A program made the translations under genes and the position numbers. A DNA stretch of 32,155 nt from JACVRX01 sp035697245. GTDB taxonomy: Bacteria > Actinomycetota > Actinomycetes > Jiangellales > Jiangellaceae. Where the stretch lies: the NCBI GenBank assembly GCA_035697245.1, contig DASSDH010000236.1, positions 1-32,155 of the forward strand, written 5' to 3'. Numbering within the stretch: the stretch's first letter is position 1; each line of letters begins with the position of its first letter. A model generated the notes under the pieces. That model ran no database searches and had not been told where the DNA came from. It saw only the letters and a list, made by a program, of their open reading frames with translations. Below are positions 7,714-16,009 of the stretch, piece after piece.

Positions 7714-8505
7714 TCATGGTCGACGGGCCCGACGGCCGCGGTAACCGGCCCCGCCTTCGTCGATCTCGTTGTCATCGGTCGAGTCGTCCCGGACCCCGCG
7801 ATCCTCGGTCGGCCGGTCGTCGACCCGGCGCCAGTCATCGCGGATGGGCAACAGCGGCTCGTCAAAGTCCGACACTTCTTCGTTCCTCGCCGCCCGACGC
7901 TCCCGCCTCGGCGGCCTGACCTCGAGTAACTCGGCCTCTTCCCACTCTGCGACCGTGGCCTCGGGTGGCCCTGCCGGTGAGAGCCGCGGCGGCTCTGGCA
8001 GGACGGGCTCAGGCTCTGCCCGCACAGGCCCGGGCTCTGCCCGCACGGGCCCGGGCTCTGCCCGCACGGGCTCCGGCTGCGACTTCATCCGCGCCGCCTC
8101 CGGCTGCAACAGCACGGGCTCGTGCTCTGGCTGCGGCGCCACCCGCTCAGCTTCCGGATGCGGCTGGGTCTGCACGCGCCCCGGCTTCCCAGAAACCGGC
8201 TCGGGCTCGGCAGGCACGGGCTCGTCCTCGCGGTTCGCCTCCTCGTACAGGTGGGCCCGGGCGATCGCATCGCGCCGCTTGCGGGTGTACTCGAGACCAA
8301 GCAGGCCAAGGCCGACACCGGCCAGGCAGGTCCACAACCACCATCCGACGCCTTGAGCGTCGAGATTGTCACGGAACAGTGCGAGCACGACGAACGTGAT
8401 TGCCCACAACACCGTTCCGACAGCAACAGTACGGACGCCGTCGACGTCGAGGGGGCGCACTGCTGGCGGCCCCTGACCTCGTCTACGACGTCGTGCCATG
8501 GCCAT
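7714..8505 (-). CDS. DUF2530 membrane protein with long acidic Pro/Glu-rich tail
   Basis: This protein is 263 residues from the ATG at 8505; a second ATG at 8499 is equally possible. After a basic start (MAMARRRRRGQ), residues about 14-75 match DUF2530: PLDVDGVRTVAVGTVLWAI begins the domain, there are two membrane spans, and it ends in a Lys/Arg-rich loop (YTRKRRDA). The usual DUF2530 protein is about 80-100 residues, but here a tail of about 170 residues follows. The tail is rich in Glu, Pro, Gln and Arg, includes 7-residue repeats (AEPGPVR), and ends in an Asp/Glu-rich then Arg-rich stretch. The longest frame runs antisense through the sulfotransferase gene and is not used. Function is unknown. 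Confidence 0.8.
   Translation of the reverse strand: MAMARRRRRGQGPPAVRPLDVDGVRTVAVGTVLWAITFVVLALFRDNLDAQGVGWWLWTCLAGVGLGLLGLEYTRKRRDAIARAHLYEEANREDEPVPAEPEPVSGKPGRVQTQPHPEAERVAPQPEHEPVLLQPEAARMKSQPEPVRAEPGPVRAEPGPVRAEPEPVLPEPPRLSPAGPPEATVAEWEEAELLEVRPPRRERRAARNEEVSDFDEPLLPIRDDWRRVDDRPTEDRGVRDDSTDDNEIDEGGAGYRGRRARRP
8012..8074. repeat. Three tandem 21-bp repeats inside the DUF2530 gene
   Basis: Copies lie at 8012-8032, 8033-8053 and 8054-8074, each beginning GGCTCTGCCCGCAC, with only one or two differences. They encode seven-residue units of the type PVRAEPG on the minus strand. The near-identity at DNA level points to recent slippage or unequal recombination, so copy number may vary between strains. 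Confidence 0.85.
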
Positions 8506-8513
8506 GAGGCTAG

Positions 8514-8540
8514 CCGCCGCGCGAGAACACGGCGCGGCGG
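8514..8540. promoter_or_regulatory. Strong GC hairpin just upstream of the DUF2530 start
   Basis: CCGCCGCGC (8514-8522) and GCGCGGCGG (8532-8540) are perfect reverse complements with a nine-base loop. On the minus strand the hairpin ends eight bases before the DUF2530 ATG, where a ribosome binding site would normally sit, and no clear one is present. It lies in the 129-base region between the divergent DUF2530 and sulfotransferase genes. It could control translation, or be an operator; a terminator role makes little sense between divergent genes. Confidence 0.5.
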
Positions 8541-8583
8541 ATGGAACAGGATCGAACGACTCGTCGTCGCACCGACATGTCTC

Positions 8584-8589
8584 TTGACA
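8584..8589 (+). promoter_or_regulatory. Possible -35 element (TTGACA) for the sulfotransferase gene
   Basis: A perfect TTGACA lies 46 bases before the proposed GTG start. No good -10 element sits 16-18 bases downstream; the nearest TACGTA-like sequence is about 27 bases away, inside a self-complementary ACGTACGT. The element could be a promoter with a weak -10, or chance. Confidence 0.25.
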
Positions 8590-8634
8590 CCCGTCGACAA
8601 GAGGAGAACGGCCTGAGTACGTACGTTTGGGTGC

Positions 8635-9543
8635 GTGGAGAGGGAACGGCGTCGCTACCAGATGTCGCTGGAGGACAGCACCCGCTGGGACGGCTTGGAG
8701 CTGCGTCCCGACGACATCGTGATCAGCGCGCCGTCGAAGTCGGGCACGACGTGGACCCAGATGATCTGCGCGTTGCTGATCTTTCAGACGCCTGACCTGC
8801 CGGCCCCACTGACGACGCTCTCGCCATGGCTGGACATGCGAATCCGGTCGGTCGAGGAGGTGCACGCACAGCTTGCCGCGCAGCAGCATCGGCGGTTCAT
8901 CAAGACCCACACGCCGCTCGACGGGGTGCCCACCCATCCTGGGGTGACGTACCTGGCGGTTGGCCGAGACCCGCGGGACGTTGCGGTGTCGCTGCATCAC
9001 CAAAGCCACAATCTCGACCGCGGGGTCATCGCCACGTTGCTGGGTGAGCAACCCCCCGAGCCGACGCCAGCCGACACTGCACCACCTGACGAGCGGTCAA
9101 TGTTTCTGGCCTGGCTGGCCAACGAGGACTCGCCGGTAAAGAACCTGGACTCGCTTCGCGGCGTTGCCTGGCAACAGTCCGTCGCGTGGTCGCGACGGCA
9201 CGAGCCCAATGTCGTACTGCTGCACTACGGTGACCTGTCGCGTGACCTGGACGGGCAGATGCGCAGGCTCGCTCACCGGCTCGGGATCTCGGTAACGGAG
9301 CAAACCTGGCCCGCGTTGGTGGAGGCAGCGACCTTCGACCACATGCGGCAACGAGCCGACGATCTCGTCCCCGATGAGAGGCAACCGATCCTCAAATCGA
9401 AGCGGCGGTTCTTCCGCACCGGCACATCCGGACAGTGGCGGGCGTGGCTCACCGCCGACGACGATGCCGCGTACTTCGAGCGGCTCGGTGCCCTGACCAC
9501 TCCTGACCTGGCGCATTGGCTGCATCACGGCTCCCTCGGCTGA
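8635..9543 (+). CDS. PAPS-dependent sulfotransferase
   Basis: This 302-residue cytosolic-type sulfotransferase is expected to move a sulfuryl group from PAPS to a hydroxyl or amine. The 5'-phosphosulfate loop is APSKSGTTWTQ (32-42). The catalytic base is probably His92 in KTHTPLDG. The 3'-phosphate motif is YLAVGRDPRDVAVS (106-119). The C-terminal FFRTGTSGQWRAWLT corresponds to the RKGxxGDWK motif, with changes. The N-terminal DSTRWDGLELRPDDIVIS matches related actinobacterial enzymes and fixes the frame. GTG 8635 is the first start after an in-frame stop; no good ribosome binding site precedes it. It stands divergent from DUF2530 and convergent with the large ATPase. Confidence 0.9.
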   Translation: MERERRRYQMSLEDSTRWDGLELRPDDIVISAPSKSGTTWTQMICALLIFQTPDLPAPLTTLSPWLDMRIRSVEEVHAQLAAQQHRRFIKTHTPLDGVPTHPGVTYLAVGRDPRDVAVSLHHQSHNLDRGVIATLLGEQPPEPTPADTAPPDERSMFLAWLANEDSPVKNLDSLRGVAWQQSVAWSRRHEPNVVLLHYGDLSRDLDGQMRRLAHRLGISVTEQTWPALVEAATFDHMRQRADDLVPDERQPILKSKRRFFRTGTSGQWRAWLTADDDAAYFERLGALTTPDLAHWLHHGSLG

Positions 9544-9565
9544 GGGTCGGGCCCACACCGCCTGG

Positions 9566-12526
9566 CTAGTCGAACGCCTGCTCGGCAAGCAGCTGATTGA
9601 CGACGGACGGGTCACGCAACACCTCGGCGACGACGAATCGCCGACCCCATCGGTCGGCGGCCCAGGCCAGTCCGCGGGCCAGGCCGTCTGCCGTCGCTGC
9701 GTGCACTGCACCGACGTCGTCAACCCACCACTCCACTGACCGGCCGGCTACAACGAGATCGTCATGCTCGACGAATCGTTGCGGTGCACTGGGAAGCACG
9801 AATCCCACGACGTCCGGGACCGGGGTTTCCACACCGCCTACCGGCGCGACCGCGTAGACGTCCGCAGCCAATTCGACGTCGAGAACGTGGGCCAGGGCGT
9901 CGGGACCGGGCACTACAGCCGGCAGGCCCAGTTGAAGCCATTGCGGCCCGGGCGCCACGACCACCTCGTCCGGGTGGGCGAGGCGGCTCTGGGGACCATC
10001 GGGAACCCGGATGCGGGCCGGCGGTTCCACCCGGCTCGGATCGACCCCGGCGACTGCGGCATAAACCGCGGCCAGCAGTTGCACGGAGACCGGCAGCGAC
10101 GGGTCGGCCAGCCGGTCCAGCAGGAGGCCGGGGTCGGCGTCGGTGAGCGCCGACGGCAGCCCGAGAGCACGAGTCACAGCCGGATCGACGTCGAAGGCCA
10201 GCGGCGGAAACAGCTCTTGCAGCGCCGGTTCCGCGGCCGGTGCGCAGTACGCACCCAGGCGACGGCCGTCGACGAACGCATGCTCACGCAACCACCACAC
10301 GGTGTAAGCGGGCACGGTACGACGTGACCCGTCAGCCAGCTGGACGTACGCGGGCTCGACCAGGGCGGGCCGCGTCATCGGATCCACAGCGAGAATGGCC
10401 AAGGCCGTGGCCCAGTGGTCGGCACGCACCAGGTCGAGGTCCCGTACGGCGGTCAGCTCGACGAGGATCGGCGGAAGCGCCTGATCCGGAAGGGCCGCCA
10501 GCACCGCATTCACCCATCCAGGCTCGTCGTCGAGGTCGTGTCGGCATTGCTCGTCGAGCGGCACATCGACGTCGCGCACGACCGGAAAGCCCTCACGCAC
10601 CCCAACCGCGAGCAGCAGCGGCACACCCCAGCGCCGGACGACGTCCGCGGCGACCGTGTGCTCCGCCGGCTCGATGTCGAGCAGATCCAGCACTGCCGAG
10701 TCGGGAAGGAGCAATTCTCCGGCGGCGACCGGCTCGCCGGTTGCGTCGGACAGCGGCAGTCGAGCCAGCCATGGCTCGGCGTCGGACTCGATGCCCGCTG
10801 CCGCGACCAGGTCCAGCACGACGTCGACTGGCCCCGCAGCCGCGCCGGCGTCGACCTCGTCGTCGGCCAGTGCCGCGACGGCTGCCTGCAACGCCGGACT
10901 GCGCAGCACGACGGCAGGAGTCGCGTCGACCGCGCCGAGCTTGCGCAGCAGCGGATGGGCCGCTTCGGGATGGGCGACTCGCAGTCCCAGCTGCACCAAC
11001 GACGCCGGGCCGACCTCATCGGTCGGGAGGAACACGTCGCGCGGTCCCCGCACAGTGCGACCATCGGCCAGCGGCACCGGAAGCGCGCCGAGAGCGCTCG
11101 GATCGGCGCCGTCGAGGGCAGCATAAAGAGCGCGCCATTCGTCCGCGGGCTGCGTCAACCCACCCAGCTCGTCGACGACCTCGGCCAGCAGCACGTCCCG
11201 AGCACCGAGGCGGCGCAAGGGTTCCGTTCGCCACCATGACGGCATCGGGATGCCGGCGATCACCCGAGCCATCGCGGCGGGATCGGATGCCGATCGAAGC
11301 CCGGTGACCAGAACGACCTCGTCCGGCCGAAGCCGGCGGGTTCCGTCCGCTGCCGGCACGAGCGGGGTGGCCGCAAGCCGGGCGACGACGGCCGCAGTCA
11401 GGGCGGCATCCAACTCGCTCGCCCCGAGCGGGCCTGGAACCAGCTCGAGCACGCCCGGTCCGTCCAGTGCCACTGCCAGGGATCCGTATGCTGCCGCGAC
11501 CTCGGCCACCAACTGGTCGGTCAACGCACCAGGAACTACCCGCCGGCGGGAGGAGTCGAGAGGGAAGGTGGCGATCACCAGGGCCGGCAGATCCGTGCGG
11601 TCGTCGGTCGGGGTCGGCGCGTGCACGACGCGCGGAACCGATTCGGGGAGAGGCGCGGGTGCTCCGTGCTCGTCGACCGGAACGGCGACGGTGACCGACC
11701 AGTGCGGTCGCATCCGCTCTTCGACGGGCCGCTCGGCCAGCAGTTCTGCGTCGGCTCGACCAGTTCTGTGAGCAAGCCGCCAGCGGGTGCTGCGATCGCC
11801 GTCTACCACGACGACCTCCGTGCGGGTCCGGTGCGCTGCCAGCAGCCGCTGGACTCCGTCGACCTCGACGAGCATCTCCGCCAAACCGGGAAGAGCGAGC
11901 AGTAGCGCATCGTCGACGGCCGCAAGTAGGTCGGCGACGAGGATGCGAGCCTGCTCGTCGCGTAGCGGCAGGACGACGGCGGTGTCATAGGGCTGGGGGA
12001 TGTCTCCCTCGGCTGGGAACGGCAACCGCAGCACCGGAACGGCATCGCGTCGACGCGCGAGCTCATCCGTCAGCTCCGGGACCGCGGCGATCGCCTCGAC
12101 GGTGTCAGCACGAGACCACCGCACTCCGCCGGAGCGAGAGATCATCGAGGGTGCGTCCGTGACCGCGAGCACGGCGGCGAAGCCCACCCCGAATCGGCCC
12201 ACCGTTCCGGCCGGGTCGTCGTCGCGCTTCGCCGACGCCCGCAGCGTCGACAGCGCCTCGACGCCGGCCGCGTCCAACCGCGCTCCGACGTTGGCAGCGA
12301 CCAACGTGCCCTCGTCGCACCGGAGCATCAACCTGCCGGGCACGCGGGCGCGAACAGCTGCGTCAGCCGCATTCTGCGCGAGCTCGACGACCAGCCGATC
12401 CCGGTAGGCGCCGCGGATGAGCTCTTCCTCGGCATTGGCGTCCTCCCGGAACCGGGCCGGGGATGCCGCCCAGGACGCGAGCACGCGCGACCGGACGGAC
12501 GCCGTGTCGAAGATGTCAGCGGGCAT
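9566..12526 (-). CDS. Large sacsin-like protein with HSP90-type ATPase domain
   Basis: This 986-residue protein carries a GHKL (HSP90-fold) ATPase at its N-terminus. The N box is VELAQNAADAA (47-57) with Glu48, Asn52 and Asp55; the glycine box is GTVGRFGVGFAAVL (107-120). This arrangement resembles the sacsin repeat-region N-terminus. The remaining 700 or more residues are rich in Ala, Leu, Val and Asp, with no domain I can name. No signal peptide or membrane span is seen. It starts nine bases after DUF3027 with GAGGAG overlapping that gene's stop, so the two are translationally coupled. A chaperone-like role is inferred from the fold only. Confidence 0.85.
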   Translation of the reverse strand: MPADIFDTASVRSRVLASWAASPARFREDANAEEELIRGAYRDRLVVELAQNAADAAVRARVPGRLMLRCDEGTLVAANVGARLDAAGVEALSTLRASAKRDDDPAGTVGRFGVGFAAVLAVTDAPSMISRSGGVRWSRADTVEAIAAVPELTDELARRRDAVPVLRLPFPAEGDIPQPYDTAVVLPLRDEQARILVADLLAAVDDALLLALPGLAEMLVEVDGVQRLLAAHRTRTEVVVVDGDRSTRWRLAHRTGRADAELLAERPVEERMRPHWSVTVAVPVDEHGAPAPLPESVPRVVHAPTPTDDRTDLPALVIATFPLDSSRRRVVPGALTDQLVAEVAAAYGSLAVALDGPGVLELVPGPLGASELDAALTAAVVARLAATPLVPAADGTRRLRPDEVVLVTGLRSASDPAAMARVIAGIPMPSWWRTEPLRRLGARDVLLAEVVDELGGLTQPADEWRALYAALDGADPSALGALPVPLADGRTVRGPRDVFLPTDEVGPASLVQLGLRVAHPEAAHPLLRKLGAVDATPAVVLRSPALQAAVAALADDEVDAGAAAGPVDVVLDLVAAAGIESDAEPWLARLPLSDATGEPVAAGELLLPDSAVLDLLDIEPAEHTVAADVVRRWGVPLLLAVGVREGFPVVRDVDVPLDEQCRHDLDDEPGWVNAVLAALPDQALPPILVELTAVRDLDLVRADHWATALAILAVDPMTRPALVEPAYVQLADGSRRTVPAYTVWWLREHAFVDGRRLGAYCAPAAEPALQELFPPLAFDVDPAVTRALGLPSALTDADPGLLLDRLADPSLPVSVQLLAAVYAAVAGVDPSRVEPPARIRVPDGPQSRLAHPDEVVVAPGPQWLQLGLPAVVPGPDALAHVLDVELAADVYAVAPVGGVETPVPDVVGFVLPSAPQRFVEHDDLVVAGRSVEWWVDDVGAVHAATADGLARGLAWAADRWGRRFVVAEVLRDPSVVNQLLAEQAFD

Positions 12527-12534
12527 GCCGCTCC

Positions 12535-13341
12535 TCAGGAGTGGCCGAGCTCCTCTTCGGGCAAGTCCGTCGCGTGCGGCACGACCTCGTGGACGAATGT
12601 GTCGAGGACCGGGCCGACGACGACCGGCGCGACGGCCTCAAGCCGAACCTCCGAATGTGCGCCGCAACCGTGGTCGAACGAGACGACCTGGCCGTCGAAC
12701 GGCGATCGCTCGTTGGCGCATGCCCCGAACACCCGGCCGAGCGATCCGGCCAACGGCACCAGGAATCCACAGGTCGCGCAGGGAAACGGAGCCGCTCGGG
12801 CGATCTCGGTGTCCGGCCCGCCGGTTCCCGCCAGCCAGCGTTCCGCTGCCTCGTCACGGCCCTCGGGCGAGAGCACCCTGGGCCGCCCGAGCCCAAGCTC
12901 TTCGGTGACCATACGGGTATCGCCGGCATCGACCCCCTCGTCGGCGCCGGTGTAGCCGGGAACCAGTCGCGGGTCGTCCTCGGCGGTCGGAAGCAGATCT
13001 CCAGGGCCGATGTCCTCAGGCTCGACGCGCTCGTCCCACGGCACCCACGGCGGCGCGAGGATCGCATTCGGCCCGGGCAACAGCACGCACTCGTCGACGG
13101 TGACGACCTTCGACCGCGAGGCGCGGGTCAGCGTCACCGACCAGCGCCAGCCCCGGTATCCACGCGCAGTGGCGGCGAAGTAGTGCGTGACCACTCGGTC
13201 GTCCTCGACATCGTGTCCCAGGTGATCGCCTACGTTGTCGCGGCCGGCTGGCTCGGTCGCCGCCGCGCGAGCGAGTTCGACGGCCTTCACACACGCATCG
13301 TCTGCCTTTTTGCTGCGCGGGCGAGCCGGGGCGGTCGTCAC
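12535..13341 (-). CDS. DUF3027 family protein
   Basis: This protein is 268 residues from the GTG at 13341, which has GGGAGAA upstream; the longer frame to 13881 runs antisense through the MFS gene and is rejected. The N-terminal half has the DUF3027 pattern HYFAATARGYRGWRWSVTL (53-71) and WVPWDERVEPEDIGPGDLLP (99-118). The C-terminal part has four cysteines (Cys188, Cys191, Cys208, Cys226) spaced as a possible zinc ribbon, in FPCATCGF, FGACANERSPFDG and GCGAHSEV. The family is almost confined to actinobacteria and its function is not established. It is co-transcribed with the sacsin-like ATPase and diverges from the MFS gene. Confidence 0.88.
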   Translation of the reverse strand: MTTAPARPRSKKADDACVKAVELARAAATEPAGRDNVGDHLGHDVEDDRVVTHYFAATARGYRGWRWSVTLTRASRSKVVTVDECVLLPGPNAILAPPWVPWDERVEPEDIGPGDLLPTAEDDPRLVPGYTGADEGVDAGDTRMVTEELGLGRPRVLSPEGRDEAAERWLAGTGGPDTEIARAAPFPCATCGFLVPLAGSLGRVFGACANERSPFDGQVVSFDHGCGAHSEVRLEAVAPVVVGPVLDTFVHEVVPHATDLPEEELGHS

Positions 13342-13513
13342 GAGCGGTGATTCTCCCAGGCTCGGCCCTCGTTGGCGACAGACGGCCAGAAGCGTGCCGG
13401 CAGATCGATGCGATTGTATGTGTCGCGTGGGACCCGACCCGCGCGCCTCGCAGCGAACGCACGGCGCGGGGTCCGAGCAGCCGAAGCAGGGACGGGCCCG
13501 CCGCGTTGCTGGC

Positions 13514-14803
13514 GTGTCAGCGCAGGCCGCGCGCAACGCGGCGTCGTCGACCTCGAGAGCGGCTCGGGCCGGCGCCGCCCGGCTGCGCGGTGCGGCGAGC
13601 GCCGAGGGCGCCGGCGCGTCCGGCCTGTCCCGATTGATCGAACTCAATGCGGTCAACGCTGCGGCGGACGTGCTGGTGGCGATCGCGCTCGCTGACACGC
13701 TGTTCTTCTCCGTCGCGACCTCGGAGGCCAGGTCTCGGGTCGCGCTGTACCTGGTTCTGACGATGGCGCCGTTCGTGGTGGTCGCACCGGTGATAGGGCC
13801 GTTCCTGGACCGGTTCCGGCACGGCCGACGCTGGGCGATTGGCACGACGACCGCTGTGCGTGGGTTCTTGTGCTGGGTCATGGCCGGTGCCGTCCTCGCC
13901 GAGGATGTCTGGCTTTACCCGGCGGCGTTCGGCTGCCTGGTCGCCTCGAAGGCGTTTGCTGTCACCCGCGCCGCGGCAGTACCACGGCTGCTGCCGGAGG
14001 GCGTTGCACTCGTCACGGCGAACTCGCGGGTGTCGATGGCGGCGGTGCTCGGCGCCGCCGTCGCGGCGCCGATCGGGATCGCCATCGCGCTCATCGGCCC
14101 GGACTGGCCGCTGCGGCTGGCGTTCGTCGCCTACGCCGCCGCCACGATTCAGGCGATCTTGCTGCCCGCCCGGGTCGACTCGGCTGCCGGCGAGAGGTCA
14201 GCGTCGCTCCGCGAGGGTCGGACCCGGCCGGGTGCCGCATACCGCGTCGGCGGCACGGTCGTGCGGGCGCTGCGTGCGAACGTAGCGTTGCGGGCGTTCT
14301 CGGGCTTCCTGACGTTCTTCCTCGCCTTCGTCCTTCGGGAGGATCCGGTCGGCGGCCTCGATGACGCCGTGGCAATCGGTCTGGTCGCCGCGGCTGCCTG
14401 GGCCGGCAGCACGGCTGGGACGTCGGTGGGCGCGACCGCCCGGGCACGAAGCCCGGACCGGCTCCTGTTGGCGCTGGTTGCAGTCGCGGCGGCTGCGGCG
14501 GCCCTGACCGCCGCGCTGTGGGGGCTGGTCACGGTGGTTCTGGTCGCGCTCGTCGCCGGTTTTGCGCAGCAGCTAGGCCGGCTCTCCCTGGATGCGGTGA
14601 TTCAGCGCGACGTACCGGAACACGTGCGAGCCAGCGCGTTCGCCCGGTCGGACACCGCGCTCCAGCTTGCCTGGGTGCTCGGCGGCGGGCTCGGGATCGC
14701 CCTGCCGTTGGTCCCGCCGCTCGGCATGGGAATCGCCGCCGCCGGACTGCTCGGCGGCCTGGTCGCTGCTCAGCGGGCCCGCCCCGACAGCGCGACAAGC
14801 TGA
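13514..14803 (+). CDS. MFS membrane protein
   Basis: This 429-residue protein has about 12 hydrophobic segments. The family-specific start is SGLSRLIELNAVNAAADVLVAIALADTLFF, followed by the loop FLDRFRHGRRWA, the MFS motif A region. Another signature is SRVSMAAVLGAAVAAPIG. The GTG at 13514 gives the usual length and N-terminus; ATG 13418 or the longer frame from 13235 would add a low-complexity segment, and the latter overlaps DUF3027. None has a clear ribosome binding site. From memory Rv0876c of M. tuberculosis is the equivalent gene in the same neighbourhood. No substrate is known. Its stop is only two bases from that of the convergent cold shock gene. Confidence 0.85.
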   Translation: MSAQAARNAASSTSRAARAGAARLRGAASAEGAGASGLSRLIELNAVNAAADVLVAIALADTLFFSVATSEARSRVALYLVLTMAPFVVVAPVIGPFLDRFRHGRRWAIGTTTAVRGFLCWVMAGAVLAEDVWLYPAAFGCLVASKAFAVTRAAAVPRLLPEGVALVTANSRVSMAAVLGAAVAAPIGIAIALIGPDWPLRLAFVAYAAATIQAILLPARVDSAAGERSASLREGRTRPGAAYRVGGTVVRALRANVALRAFSGFLTFFLAFVLREDPVGGLDDAVAIGLVAAAAWAGSTAGTSVGATARARSPDRLLLALVAVAAAAAALTAALWGLVTVVLVALVAGFAQQLGRLSLDAVIQRDVPEHVRASAFARSDTALQLAWVLGGGLGIALPLVPPLGMGIAAAGLLGGLVAAQRARPDSATS

Positions 14804-14805
14804 GG

Positions 14806-15189
14806 TCAGACGTCGAGGTCGTCGGCGACGGCTCGCAGCACGGCCGCCACCTTGTGTGCGGAGCGGCTGTCGGGGTGGCGGCCGCGACGGTAGGTGTTCG
14901 AGATGCCATCCAGGAGCTTGATGAGGTCCTCGATGATCGTGACCATGTCGTCGGGTTTCTTGCGTGATGCTGCGACGACCGACGGAATCGGGTCGAGCAC
15001 GTGCACCGACAGGGCTTGCTCCCCCCGCTTTCCCTCGGCGACGCCGAACTCGACCCGCTGCCCCGGTTTGAGCCCGGCCAGACCGGCGGGCAGGGCGGAT
15101 GAGTGCACGAAGACGTCACCGCCCTCGTCCTTGGAGACGAAGCCGAACCCTTTTTCGGCGTCGTACCACTTGACCTTGCCGGTCGGCAC
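14806..15189 (-). CDS. Cold shock domain protein with C-terminal extension
   Basis: This 127-residue protein has a cold shock domain at residues 1-66: GKVKWYDAEKGFGFV contains RNP1 (KGFGFV, 13-18) and DVFVHSS contains RNP2 (25-31). It should bind single-stranded nucleic acid as an RNA chaperone. A typical CspA has about 67 residues; this one has about 60 more that are mostly helical (DDMVTIIEDLIKLLDG and AHKVAAVLRAVADDLDV). The same two-part form occurs in the mycobacterial CspB group. The GTG start at 15189 follows GAGG. A possible -10, TACGCT, lies at 15229-15234 on the minus strand. Confidence 0.92.
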   Translation of the reverse strand: MPTGKVKWYDAEKGFGFVSKDEGGDVFVHSSALPAGLAGLKPGQRVEFGVAEGKRGEQALSVHVLDPIPSVVAASRKKPDDMVTIIEDLIKLLDGISNTYRRGRHPDSRSAHKVAAVLRAVADDLDV

Positions 15190-15253
15190 GCTAGACCTCG
15201 ATCACGTTGTGGGGGTCAGGACCTGCACAGCGTAATGCCGTACGGTCCGGTTC
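15190..15253. promoter_or_regulatory. Divergent promoter region between cold shock and HipA-like genes
   Basis: This 64-base gap must hold the promoters of both divergent genes. On the minus strand TACGCT at 15229-15234 fits the TAnnnT consensus of actinobacterial -10 elements, about 40 bases before the cold shock start. No convincing -10 is visible for the HipA-like gene, and no palindrome stands out. Confidence 0.35.
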
Positions 15254-16009
15254 ATGGTCGAGGTGGCCGTCGAGGTTCTGCGACGCGTCCAGGCGACGCG
15301 TTTCGTCGAACCGTTACGGGAGGGGGGTTCGCTGCCCGGGCTGGTCGAAGCAGGCGATCTCGGCACCTACGTGGTCAAGTTCACCGGCGCCGGCCAAGGG
15401 CGCAAGGCGCTGGTGTCCGAGATCGTCGTGGGTGAAATGGGAAGACGTCTTGGGATCCGGGTCCCGGAGTTGGTGCTCGTCGAGATGGATCCGGCCATCG
15501 GACGCCGTGAGGCCGACCCTGAGGTGCAGGAACTCCTGCTCGCGAGTCCCGGCACGAACCTCGGGGTCGACTTCCTGCCGGGATCGATCGGCTACGACGG
15601 CATCAGCTGGCGGCCATCGCCCGCGGTCGCCGCGGGGGTGATCTGGCTCGACGCCGTCACCGTCAACGTCGATCGGAGCTGGCGCAACCCGAACCTGCTG
15701 GTCTGGCATCGCGAGTTGTGGGCGGTCGACCACGGTGCTGCGCTGTTGTTCCAACACACGTGGCCGGGGATCGAGGCCTTCGCGCGGCGGCCGTACCCGC
15801 TCGACGAGCACGCGCTGGCGCCGTTCGCCGGTGCGGTCCCCGCGGCTGCGGAAGAGTTGGCACCACTGGTGACCCACACGCTGCTGACGGAGGTACTCGC
15901 CCTCGTGCCCGACGAGTGGCTGCCGGCCACGGACCGTCCGGCTTACGTCGACTACCTCGCCGCGCGGGCAGCTTCGTTGGCGACGTGGCCGCCCGGAGCC
16001 GGGCAGTGA
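15254..16009 (+). CDS. HipA-like kinase family protein
   Basis: This 251-residue protein matches the short HipA-like kinase fold (HipA_2 type). The ATP-site Lys is probably Lys42 in YVVKFTGAGQGRKALVSE, paired with Glu56. The catalytic region is LDAVTVNVDRSWRNPNLL, with Asp140 and Asn145/Asn147, and the metal-binding Asp is Asp159 in LWAVDHGAALLF. It lacks the long N-terminal region of E. coli HipA, and there is no HipB-like helix-turn-helix partner next to it. Its stop overlaps the start of DUF3037 by four bases, a pairing that I recall as recurrent in bacteria. Whether it phosphorylates a protein, and which, is unknown. Confidence 0.85.
   Translation: MVEVAVEVLRRVQATRFVEPLREGGSLPGLVEAGDLGTYVVKFTGAGQGRKALVSEIVVGEMGRRLGIRVPELVLVEMDPAIGRREADPEVQELLLASPGTNLGVDFLPGSIGYDGISWRPSPAVAAGVIWLDAVTVNVDRSWRNPNLLVWHRELWAVDHGAALLFQHTWPGIEAFARRPYPLDEHALAPFAGAVPAAAEELAPLVTHTLLTEVLALVPDEWLPATDRPAYVDYLAARAASLATWPPGAGQ

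Noticed and set aside
8012..8074. CRISPR-like repeat array
   Set aside because: The repeats are tandem with no spacers, a multiple of three, and in frame in a coding sequence.
8541..8795. Alternative plus-strand frame at the start of the sulfotransferase, near a GAGGAG sequence
   Set aside because: The family-specific DSTRWDGLELRPDDIVIS and PAPS loop lie in the other frame; this frame ends at 8795 with no similarity to anything.
13235..13513. 93-residue N-terminal extension of the MFS protein
   Set aside because: It overlaps the 5' end of DUF3027 on the other strand, is low in complexity, and makes the protein longer than its family.
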